Assembly (NCBI RefSeq): GCF_000765665.2
Contig: NZ_JROZ02000001.1
Span: forward strand, 682,001-746,000
Direction: 5' to 3'
DNA length: 64,000 nucleotides
Source of the DNA: Helicobacter sp. MIT 05-5293
Lineage (GTDB): Bacteria; Campylobacterota; Campylobacteria; Campylobacterales; Helicobacteraceae
The translations under genes and the position numbers were made by a program. Shown in pieces: positions 30,794-38,258 of the stretch. Position 1 is the stretch's first letter, and every line of letters starts with the position of its first letter. Under the pieces are notes generated by a model, which did no database searches, was not told where the DNA came from, and worked only from the letters and a program-made list of their open reading frames with translations.

Positions 30794-33361
30794 ATGAGAG
30801 TTACATTTGGCACAAAATATAACCAAATGCATTACTATCAAGGAACGATGCAGAGTAAGCTGATGGATATGAACACTAAAATCGCATCAGGCTTGAAGAT
30901 TCAATATGGTTATCAAGACAGCAGTGTATTTAATCAGAATCTTAAACTTGAATATGAAAAAATCAATCTTGATCAAGGGATTGATGTGAGTAATGACGCT
31001 TATACTTCCACATTAAATACCGATAAAGCTTTGGCAGATCTTTCGCTAACAGCAGAGCAGTTTAATACTAAATTACTTCAAGCAGCTAATGATATTCATT
31101 CGCCAACATCACGCGAAGCAATTGCACGGGATTTAGAAAAGCTCAAAGAACATATGATTAATATCGCTAATACTTCTATTGGTGGAGAGTTTCTTTTTGC
31201 GGGAAGTAATGTAAAGATTCGTCCTTTTGAGCCAGATGGCACTTATAAGGGCAATAATGAGACTTTAGAAGCACTTGTGAGCAATAATAACCTTATCCCT
31301 TATAATGTTACAGGTCAAGAACTCTTTTTTGGGCGAGATTCTGATCATCATAAAAGCATCACGACAAATATCCGTAAGTTTAATCAAACAAAGCTTAACA
31401 ATGACATTATGGATAGAATCAGGAGAGGTGATATTCCCGAAGAAGTCTATATTAAGGCAACCGATACTTTGCGTGATTTATTAGGTGATGATGATAGTGA
31501 TACTTCTAATAACGGCAAAGAATATTTTTATTTGCGCGGTGTGCGCCCTGATGGCACTTCTTTTAAGAGTAAATTTGAGTTTGATGTGGGTTATAAAAAT
31601 GAAAAAAATGCTACAAAAGTGCAAGATTTGCTCGACAAAATCGGCAAAGAATTTGGTAATACAAGTAAAAACAAACTTGTCGATGTGAGTTTAAATTTTT
31701 GGGGTCAGATTGAGATTCGGAATCTTCAGCCCGGTAATGCTAATTTAGATTTCAATCTTATTTCTAGTGATACAGATGTTGAGAATATTGATGATTTACC
31801 TGCACTTGGAGCAAGAGTAACAAGCTTTCAAAAAAGCACTTTTATGGGAGAATTTTCACAAAGCAATCTTAAGGCAATCCAAGACCCCTATGACCATCGG
31901 AATCTTGTTTTCCCTTCTACGCTTTTGACAAAAGATAATTTTCCTGCGACTTTGCTTACAAAGATGAAAGATGTATTGGCAGAAGATGTCCAAACGCTTG
32001 TCATTGCAGGAACGCGTCCTAATAATGATGATGGCACGATTAATGAAGAGCCTATTGAAGCTTTAAGTATTGATGTTGATGATGATTTAGAAGTGCAAGA
32101 TGTGCTTGCGATGATCAAGCAACATTTTGGAGGTCGTATTGAGGGTGAAATCATACGAGGTGAGCTTGTATTGAAAGATATGAATGTTACACACAAAGAT
32201 CGTGATATGATGAATCCACCTTATAATGGAGAAAGTGGTTTTAGCCTTTCTTTGACGACACTTGATGGTAATGGATTAGAGACAAAAGGTATAAGAAGTG
32301 ATTATAAAACAGAATACGATCGCGTGAGTTTTGAGAATCAAGGCTCAAAGCTTATTTCTAATGTTTCGCAGATTCTCGCTAATGGAATGGGCTATGCAAA
32401 TGACGAAACAAAGCTTTCAGAAGTGGCAGGTGGCAGCATAGATGGGCAGGTTTATAACCTAAATCTTAATGACCACAACGGGATTCCATTGAATGCTCGT
32501 ATTGAGTTTAGTAATCATAAAGGATCATTTTTAGTGCTTCCTAATGCGGATTTTGACCCGACTGACGCAGATTCTCAAGCGGAATTTTTTATACCGCTTT
32601 ATAATCCACACGATGAACCTCCAGCAGTTACGATAACAAAAGCAGATGATGTGTCTTATCGGCAATTGCTTGATGTAATCAATATCGCACTCAATTATAG
32701 TAATCAAGCAATGGACGCTTATAAAGGTGTCCAAGTCCAAGATGAGCCTACTCAAGCGGGTAAGAATGCTTTTGAAGGGTTGATTAGACAGACTGAAGGC
32801 AAGGTGAGTGCGTATTTAACCAAAGATGGTCGGATTGAGATTCACGATGAAATGCGTTCAGTTTCACGAATGAAATTTATGCTCTATGATGCCTCAACGA
32901 ATGACTTTAGCGAACAGGCTATTCGTGATTATCGCTCTTCTTTGACTTTCAATGCAAATAATGCCTTAGTCATTGATCAGCCAGATATTGATTTTTTCAA
33001 TACGATTGATGATATTATTGGGGCAGTGCGGAGCGGAGTATATCGTCCAGATGCCTTTGGTGAAGAATATACAAGCGAAATGCGTAACAAAGGGATTCAA
33101 AATGGCTTAGAGGTTTTTAGGCATTTGAGTGATCATATCGAAAAGATTATCGCTCTTAATGGTTCTCACAGCCGAAGTTTTGAAAATACCATACGAAGGA
33201 ATGAAGTTTTGCGAGTGCAGATAGAATCTATTAAAAGTGATGTGATTGGGACGGATATTGCTGAAACTTACAATCACTTCTCCAATCTCACAACAAATTA
33301 CAATGCTGTTTTGGCTTCGACAAGTCGAATCAATCAGATGTCTTTGGTGAATTACTTATGA
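30794..33361 (+). CDS. flgL: Flagellar hook-filament junction protein FlgL (HAP3)
   Basis: Joins the flagellar hook to the filament. Flagellin-like ends are conserved: N-terminal MRVTFGTKYNQMHYYQGTMQ and KIASGLKIQYGYQDSS, and a C-terminal coiled region SNLTTNYNAVLASTSRINQM. The centre (about 150-720) is a large variable region as in Helicobacter FlgL proteins, which are much longer than the roughly 300 aa of enteric bacteria. The start has GAAGGAAGG. The stop overlaps the next gene's start (ATGA). Confidence 0.93.
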   Translation: MRVTFGTKYNQMHYYQGTMQSKLMDMNTKIASGLKIQYGYQDSSVFNQNLKLEYEKINLDQGIDVSNDAYTSTLNTDKALADLSLTAEQFNTKLLQAANDIHSPTSREAIARDLEKLKEHMINIANTSIGGEFLFAGSNVKIRPFEPDGTYKGNNETLEALVSNNNLIPYNVTGQELFFGRDSDHHKSITTNIRKFNQTKLNNDIMDRIRRGDIPEEVYIKATDTLRDLLGDDDSDTSNNGKEYFYLRGVRPDGTSFKSKFEFDVGYKNEKNATKVQDLLDKIGKEFGNTSKNKLVDVSLNFWGQIEIRNLQPGNANLDFNLISSDTDVENIDDLPALGARVTSFQKSTFMGEFSQSNLKAIQDPYDHRNLVFPSTLLTKDNFPATLLTKMKDVLAEDVQTLVIAGTRPNNDDGTINEEPIEALSIDVDDDLEVQDVLAMIKQHFGGRIEGEIIRGELVLKDMNVTHKDRDMMNPPYNGESGFSLSLTTLDGNGLETKGIRSDYKTEYDRVSFENQGSKLISNVSQILANGMGYANDETKLSEVAGGSIDGQVYNLNLNDHNGIPLNARIEFSNHKGSFLVLPNADFDPTDADSQAEFFIPLYNPHDEPPAVTITKADDVSYRQLLDVINIALNYSNQAMDAYKGVQVQDEPTQAGKNAFEGLIRQTEGKVSAYLTKDGRIEIHDEMRSVSRMKFMLYDASTNDFSEQAIRDYRSSLTFNANNALVIDQPDIDFFNTIDDIIGAVRSGVYRPDAFGEEYTSEMRNKGIQNGLEVFRHLSDHIEKIIALNGSHSRSFENTIRRNEVLRVQIESIKSDVIGTDIAETYNHFSNLTTNYNAVLASTSRINQMSLVNYL

Positions 33362-34116
33362 ATTGTATCCCTATATTATGCTATACGCATATCCGCAATA
33401 TGCAAGATTCTTATAGTGTCGATGTGGAGATGTTTGAGAGACATATTAAGTATTTACAAAAGAAACAATATACTTTTTTGCATCTTGATGATATTTTGGC
33501 GTTTAAAAAAGATCCCAAATCATTGCCCAAACGATGTGTTTTATTGACTTTTGATGGAGCATGGCGTGATATTTATGAAAATGCTTATCCTATTATGAAA
33601 CATTATTGGATTAAGGGTGGTTTATTTCTCGTTACAGAATGGCTTGATGAAGCCTCTAAGGGATCTGCAGATTATGTGCCTACGCCTCATTCACAATGTA
33701 AAAATACCATTTTAAGAAATGCTCGTGAGGTGGTGTGTAATTGGGAAGAAGTAAAAAAAATGCAAGATATTTTTAGTATTGGTTCAATGACGCATACTTA
33801 TCAATTTTCTAATATTGTTTCACTACCATGGCATGAGGATCTTGAGCTTTCAAAGAAAATCATCAAAGAAAAATTAGGCATAGAAACAAAGCATCTTGCT
33901 TGGCCTGATGGTAGCTATAATCTCGGTTTGTTGCGCACAGCAAAAACCATTGGTTATGAAGTATTTTATACAATGGAGCAAGGAATCAATAGAATAGAAA
34001 GTGATAACGATGCTTTGAAACGTTGTAGTGTCAAAAATAGTCTGTTTTGGTTGAAAAAGGCAATGTTTGCGACTTCAAGTGCAAGAAGTTTCAAAATTGG
34101 AAAAATATTTTTATAA
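33358..34116 (+). CDS. Polysaccharide-deacetylase-fold protein with degenerate metal site
   Basis: A 252-aa NodB-like fold. It starts IPILCYTHIRN, has the strand VLLTFDGAWRDIYENAYPIM where active enzymes have TFDDG, and ends with AWPDGSYNLGLLRT, matching the FAYPYGSYN motif. The metal Asp of the DD pair is replaced (Phe-Asp-Gly), and the usual His-x3-His appears as GSMTHTYQF with the expected histidines missing. It therefore probably does not deacetylate by the standard mechanism. It is translationally coupled to flgL, so a flagellar or envelope role is possible. No signal peptide is visible. Confidence 0.78.
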   Translation: MNCIPILCYTHIRNMQDSYSVDVEMFERHIKYLQKKQYTFLHLDDILAFKKDPKSLPKRCVLLTFDGAWRDIYENAYPIMKHYWIKGGLFLVTEWLDEASKGSADYVPTPHSQCKNTILRNAREVVCNWEEVKKMQDIFSIGSMTHTYQFSNIVSLPWHEDLELSKKIIKEKLGIETKHLAWPDGSYNLGLLRTAKTIGYEVFYTMEQGINRIESDNDALKRCSVKNSLFWLKKAMFATSSARSFKIGKIFL

Positions 34117-34165
34117 ATATGCTATAATTCAAGCTAAATTTAAGTTAATTTGAGAGGAATATATA

Positions 34166-34846
34166 ATGAGAGTTTTGATTGTTGAAGATGATTCTGTGTT
34201 ATGCAAGAATCTATCCGAGGTGCTTAATGAGCATAGTTATCAAACTGATATAGCGGAGAATCTAAAAGATGGTGAATACTATATCAGTATTCGCAACTAT
34301 GATTTAGTTTTGGCAGATTGGGATTTACCTGATGGTTGTGGGCTTGATATTATTGCTCAAGTGAAGGAAAAGTCTCCTCGCACTCCCATGATTATTCTTT
34401 CTTCAAAAGATACGCCTGAAAATGAGATTTGTGCATTTAAAAATGGTGCAGATGATTTTATCAAAAAACCTTTTGATTTTAATGTCCTTCTGACCAGAAT
34501 CCAAGCGCGTTTGCGATTTTGGGGAACAAGTATGATTGAAATTGAAGATTTGGTGATTAATCCCGATGAAGAAAAGATTACTTATAAAGGGCAAGAAATT
34601 GAAGTTAAAGGTAAGCCTTTTGAAGTGCTTACACATCTTGCGCGTCATCGCGACCAGATTGTATCCAAAGAACAATTGCTTGATGCGATTTGGGAAGAAC
34701 CCGAGCTCGTAACCCCTAATGTTATTGAAGTAGCTATTAATCAGATTCGGCAAAAAATGGATAAGCCTTTGAATATCAGCACGATTGAAACCGTGCGTCG
34801 CAGAGGTTATCGCTTTTGTTATCCTAAAAAGCCTAGTGAAAGTTAA
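34166..34846 (+). CDS. hsrA: OmpR-type response regulator HsrA (HP1043/CosR family)
   Basis: Essential orphan regulator in H. pylori and Campylobacter, controlling redox and central metabolism genes. The winged-helix DNA-binding domain (about 125-222) is the highly conserved HsrA type: GKPFEVLTHLARHRDQIVSK, then TPNVIEVAINQIRQKM and TVRRRGYRFCYPK. The receiver domain here is canonical: acidic pair Asp8-Asp9, candidate phosphoacceptor Asp51 in LADWDLPDG, and a lysine in FIKKPFD. H. pylori HP1043 lacks a usable acceptor, so this protein may be phosphorylatable. No histidine kinase lies beside it. Confidence 0.92.
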   Translation: MRVLIVEDDSVLCKNLSEVLNEHSYQTDIAENLKDGEYYISIRNYDLVLADWDLPDGCGLDIIAQVKEKSPRTPMIILSSKDTPENEICAFKNGADDFIKKPFDFNVLLTRIQARLRFWGTSMIEIEDLVINPDEEKITYKGQEIEVKGKPFEVLTHLARHRDQIVSKEQLLDAIWEEPELVTPNVIEVAINQIRQKMDKPLNISTIETVRRRGYRFCYPKKPSES

Positions 34847-34901
34847 GCTAGTTATAGAATCTGATTTAATTGTGTTAAATTATTCTTAAGCCCTCTCAAT
34901 A

Positions 34902-34907
34902 TATAAT
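34902..34907 (+). promoter_or_regulatory. -10 box of the SRP RNA gene
   Basis: TATAAT lies 7 bases before the predicted 5' end of the SRP RNA; no strong -35 is visible, as is common in Helicobacter. Confidence 0.65.
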
Positions 34908-34912
34908 ACCGA

Positions 34913-35018
34913 TGCTTCCTTGCAGACTTATGCAATAGATTATTAAGGCAACGCTTCAGGGTGGGAACACAGCAGAGCACCTTAAAAATTTATGTGCCAT
35001 AAGCACCTGCACGGGAGT
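34913..35018 (+). ncRNA. ffs: Bacterial small signal recognition particle RNA (4.5S/ffs)
   Basis: Conserved helix 8 is present: TTCAGG, GTGGGAACAC with its GGAA tetraloop, and AGCAGAGCACC, the Ffh-binding internal loop. Distal arms pair: AAGG with CCTT, CTTATG with CATAAG, TGCAG with CTGCA. A T-rich stretch follows the 3' end (about 35018-35030) and may terminate it. Ends are estimated from the pairing and the TATAAT box. The gap 34847-35130 holds only this gene. Confidence 0.9.
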
Positions 35019-35130
35019 TTTTCTTTTTCTCCTCTGTCTTTTATTCGGTTTTTATCCTCAAGTTTGTTTGATTAAGCTATACTACCATTTCTATGTAAAA
35101 TTTGGATTCAAAATAAAATAAGGATATTGT

Positions 35131-35919
35131 ATGTGGATTACAAGGCAACTCACACCTAATTTTCGTCAGGAATACACAATTGATCACAAAATACTTGATT
35201 CTCGAAGTTCACATATACTCGAAATTTTTAAAAGTAACGACTTTGATGAAGTAGCAATGTTTGACGAAAAGCATTTAATGCTTAAAAAATATCTTTTTAT
35301 GGAAGCTGAATTATTGGCTCATATCCCTCTAAACACAATTTCTAAACCCAAAAATGTTCTGCTTTTTGATAGTTTTAATCTTGAGATTGCTTATGAATGT
35401 ATGAAACATCAGGTTGCAGTGGATTGTGTGCAAAATGACCGCAAGACTCTTGATTCTCTGATGAGTTTTTTGCCTCACTTTCAAGAAGTGCTCACCTACA
35501 GAAATTTTTCTCTTTATCAGCAAGTGATTGATCTTGATATTAAAAAATATGATGTGATTATCACAGATTCATTACTTCCTTTACATCAAATTGATGCCTT
35601 GTCGCGTATGTTAAGTGATGAGGGTGTTTTGATTATGAGAAATCATCACCCATTACTCGAAGAAAAGGCTTTTGTTGATTGTGTGGGGGAATGTGCAAAT
35701 TTTTTTAAAATCGTGATGCCTTTTTTTCTTAATCTTAGTATTTTAAGTGATAAGAGTTATCTTTTTGCCTCCAAGCGGTTGCACCCATGCGCAGATATGA
35801 TTTTGCAAAAAATTGATTTGCTTTCTGATGTGTATTATTATAATGCCAAGATTCACGAAAGTGCCTTTGTATTGCCTACTTTTTTAGCACAAAAACTCAA
35901 AAATATCGCTAAATTTTAA
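35131..35919 (+). CDS. speE: Spermidine synthase-like aminopropyltransferase
   Basis: Helicobacter SpeE-type enzyme, transferring aminopropyl from decarboxylated SAM to putrescine. The 262-aa length equals that of H. pylori SpeE as I recall. The N-terminus MWITRQLTPNFRQEY, KYLFMEAELLAHIPL and a Rossmann core (KNVLLFDSFNLEIAYE; YDVIITDSLLPLHQID) are visible, and the acidic residues of the amine site are degenerate compared with canonical enzymes. Start with AAGGA upstream. Followed by coaE one base after the stop. Confidence 0.85.
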   Translation: MWITRQLTPNFRQEYTIDHKILDSRSSHILEIFKSNDFDEVAMFDEKHLMLKKYLFMEAELLAHIPLNTISKPKNVLLFDSFNLEIAYECMKHQVAVDCVQNDRKTLDSLMSFLPHFQEVLTYRNFSLYQQVIDLDIKKYDVIITDSLLPLHQIDALSRMLSDEGVLIMRNHHPLLEEKAFVDCVGECANFFKIVMPFFLNLSILSDKSYLFASKRLHPCADMILQKIDLLSDVYYYNAKIHESAFVLPTFLAQKLKNIAKF

Positions 35920-35920
35920 A

Positions 35921-36532
35921 ATGTCTTCACATACTTTAAACTATGCGATTGCACTAACTGGGTGCATAGGGAGCGGTAAAAGCACGGTTGTTAGCCTTTT
36001 GACGCTTTATGGATATGATTGCGTGTGTGCGGATAAAATCGCTCATAGCGTGCTGGTAGCACAAAAGTCAAGTGTAGTAGAAGTATTTGGGGAAGCGATT
36101 CTCAATACACAAGGTGAAATTGAGCGTAAAAAGCTTGGAAAAATTGTATTTGCTAATGCTCAAAAGCGTGAAATGTTGGAGTCGATTTTACATTCTCATA
36201 TTCGTGATGAGATTATCAGACAAGCTATGGAGCTAGAAAAAAAGCAAGCATGGTATTTTCTTGATATACCTTTATTTTTTGAAGTAGGCGGTAAAGATGT
36301 TTATCCTACTAAACGCAGTGTGGTAATTTATACGCCTTTAGAAGAATCTTTACGGCGCATTATGCAAAGAGATCAGTTGAGTATGGCTGAAGCCCAAGCG
36401 CGCCTAAATGCACAAATGCCTATTATGCAAAAATGTGCGCTGGCTGATGATGTGATTGATAATTCTCAAGATATAAAATCACTTCAAAGACAAGTAGAAT
36501 CTTATATCCAATCTCTTCCAAAATTTCATTAA
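35921..36532 (+). CDS. coaE: Dephospho-CoA kinase
   Basis: Last step of coenzyme A synthesis: phosphorylates the 3' hydroxyl of dephospho-CoA. The Walker A motif is LTGCIGSGKSTVVSLL at residues 12-27, the CoA-binding region WYFLDIPLFFEVGGK, and the LID-region RIMQRDQLSMAEAQARLNAQ. Length 203 aa is normal. It begins one base after the speE stop, so ribosome re-initiation is likely. Confidence 0.94.
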   Translation: MSSHTLNYAIALTGCIGSGKSTVVSLLTLYGYDCVCADKIAHSVLVAQKSSVVEVFGEAILNTQGEIERKKLGKIVFANAQKREMLESILHSHIRDEIIRQAMELEKKQAWYFLDIPLFFEVGGKDVYPTKRSVVIYTPLEESLRRIMQRDQLSMAEAQARLNAQMPIMQKCALADDVIDNSQDIKSLQRQVESYIQSLPKFH

Positions 36533-36543
36533 AGGACAATCCC

Positions 36544-37338
36544 ATGCGTTTTGTTAAATACAGCAGTAATGGCAATGATTTTTTAATTTTTACTTCTTGT
36601 ATTCGTGATGATGGCTCACGAGCAAGATTGGCTCAAAAAGTATGCGACCGTCATCATGGGATTGGCGCAGATGGAATGGTTGTCCTTTTACCCTTTGCTA
36701 CATCAGAATACGAATATGAATGGGAATTCTATAATGCTGATGGTTCAAGGGCAAGTATGTGTGGCAATGCAAGTCGAAGTATTGGGCATTATGCTTATAT
36801 TGAGGGTATTGCGGGATTTAAACATCGTTTCTTGAGCAAGGAAAGAATTATCGATATTGAGATTGATGCACAGCAAACGCACAAAGTGCGGAGTAATTTG
36901 GGAATCTGTGAAATCAAAAAAGAACAGATTAATGAAGCAAATCCTTATGGAGTTAAAGAATTTGTCTTGGTCAATACAGGTGTGCCTCATTTGGTGGGAT
37001 TTGTCCCGCAGATTCATAATCTCCCCATATCAAAAGATGAGATTCTTAAAGATTTGCGTTATCGCTATGATGCGAATGTGAATCTTGCCTATATTCATTC
37101 TCCCGATAAGATTTCTTATTTGACTTATGAACGTGGTGTGGAAGATATTACACTTGCTTGTGGGACAGGGTCTGCAGCAGTGTTTGCAATGGCTTTAAGG
37201 TATCAGTTATGCAACGCAAAAGCGACACTCATTCCTCCAAGTAAAGAAGAGTTAGAGCTTTCTATGGACACACATTCACATATTTTTCTTAAAGGTGAAG
37301 TGCAACGCATTGCTTTATGTGAATGGATTGCTTCTTAA
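36544..37338 (+). CDS. dapF: Diaminopimelate epimerase
   Basis: Converts LL- to meso-diaminopimelate for lysine and peptidoglycan. Both catalytic cysteines are in canonical context: YNADGSRASMCGNASRSIG and EDITLACGTGSAAVFAMAL. The N-terminus MRFVKYSSNGNDFLIF matches the family, and 264 aa is normal. AAAGGA upstream. Cotranscribed with coaE (11 bases between). Confidence 0.95.
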   Translation: MRFVKYSSNGNDFLIFTSCIRDDGSRARLAQKVCDRHHGIGADGMVVLLPFATSEYEYEWEFYNADGSRASMCGNASRSIGHYAYIEGIAGFKHRFLSKERIIDIEIDAQQTHKVRSNLGICEIKKEQINEANPYGVKEFVLVNTGVPHLVGFVPQIHNLPISKDEILKDLRYRYDANVNLAYIHSPDKISYLTYERGVEDITLACGTGSAAVFAMALRYQLCNAKATLIPPSKEELELSMDTHSHIFLKGEVQRIALCEWIAS

Positions 37339-37357
37339 ATTTTGTTCTCATTGCCTG

Positions 37358-37606
37358 CTATGGCAATTCTTTATAATATTCTTTGCTTTGGGCTTTAGGG
37401 ATTGTTTTGGTTGTGGGAAGTGCTAGAATCTGATAGGTTTTTGTGTATTGGAGATAGTGAAGTGAGATTTTATCACCAATTCTGACCTCTTTGCTTGATT
37501 TTGCTTTGATACCATTGACGCTTACTACACCATTATCACACATATCTTGAGCAATTGAGCGTCTTTTGAGGATATTGACACTGCTTAAAAATTTATCGAC
37601 ACGCAT
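37358..37606 (-). CDS. S4-domain RNA-binding protein (HslR/YbcJ-like)
   Basis: An 82-aa S4 domain: MRVDKFLSSVNILKRRSIAQ, DMCDNGVVSVNG, then KAKSSKEVRIGDKISLHY, as in Hsp15/HslR-type ribosome-associated proteins. Start ATG 37606 with AAAGGAG is firm; the open frame further upstream overlaps the Sua5-like gene and is not used. TAATG overlap with the upstream gene means coupled translation. Short basic tail. Role in stalled-ribosome recycling or RNA binding is inferred. Confidence 0.88.
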   Translation of the reverse strand: MRVDKFLSSVNILKRRSIAQDMCDNGVVSVNGIKAKSSKEVRIGDKISLHYLQYTKTYQILALPTTKTIPKAQSKEYYKELP

Positions 37607-38100
37607 TAACGTCTCCTTTGGATTCTGTGATGATTGATTGCGTAAATGCGAGAAGGAGCGTTTTCTGTGAATCCTCGAGAATCGACAACAATCACATCGG
37701 CTTGTGCTTTTGCCCATTCTGCATCAAACGCATTTTTTGTGAGGTTAGCCGAAGTCGAATACATCATTTGATGGTGTTTGAGAAACGACAGATGCCATTT
37801 GTCATTAACAAGACGGATTGCCTTTCCATTGGGATAAATAAAAGTCGCATTTTTTGCTTTACGAATGCGGTTTTTATGCCTTTGCGGGATACGCAAAAGA
37901 TTTTTTAAAGTTTTTAGAGAATCCACCTCCAAAAGCACTTTTTGATGTGCGGGACGGAGCTTGATATGATTAAGTCGTGTAGGGCAATGCGATAAGAATC
38001 CCGCAGTCGTATCACATTGTGCAAGAAAAACATCAGAATCTCTCACGCCTACTCCTTGTTTAAAAATGAACCTTGATTTTATCGCAAAATCTTTCATCAT
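37606..38100 (-). CDS. Divergent Sua5/YrdC/YciO-family protein
   Basis: A 164-aa relative of the threonylcarbamoyl-AMP synthases that build t6A on tRNA. Recognised parts: DVFLAQCDTTAGFLS (TDT-like strand), the KxRP-type NHIKLRPAHQKVLLE, the phosphate-handling MMYSTSANLTKNAFD, and a terminal RIYAI. It is shorter than typical Sua5 and lacks the C-terminal domain, so it is either a minimal enzyme or a paralogue. Coupled to an S4 RNA-binding protein, which suggests an RNA-related job. Confidence 0.75.
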   Translation of the reverse strand: MMKDFAIKSRFIFKQGVGVRDSDVFLAQCDTTAGFLSHCPTRLNHIKLRPAHQKVLLEVDSLKTLKNLLRIPQRHKNRIRKAKNATFIYPNGKAIRLVNDKWHLSFLKHHQMMYSTSANLTKNAFDAEWAKAQADVIVVDSRGFTENAPSRIYAINHHRIQRRR

Positions 38101-38194
38101 ACACTGAATCTATTGAAGAAAGAATTATCTTAAAGGATTCTATCACGATGCCTTATCGGCAAAAAATAAAAAAATTGAAGGAAAAAATGATATT

Positions 38195-38212
38195 TTGGAA
38201 TGTATATTGCTT
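38195..38212 (+). promoter_or_regulatory. Sigma54-type promoter of flgE
   Basis: TTGGAATGTATATTGCTT: GG at 38197-38198 and GC at 38209-38210 with 10 bases between, a near-consensus -24/-12 element 47 bases upstream of the flgE ATG. RpoN control of the hook gene is established in H. pylori. Confidence 0.78.
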
Positions 38213-38258
38213 ATTAATTTGCGATGAATATCTTTGATTTTATCAGAAAGGATGTAAT

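Noticed and set aside
35018-35130. A tRNA or second small RNA after the SRP RNA
   Set aside because: No cloverleaf arms or CCA/TTC-loop signatures were found; only T-rich terminator-like sequence and the speE leader.
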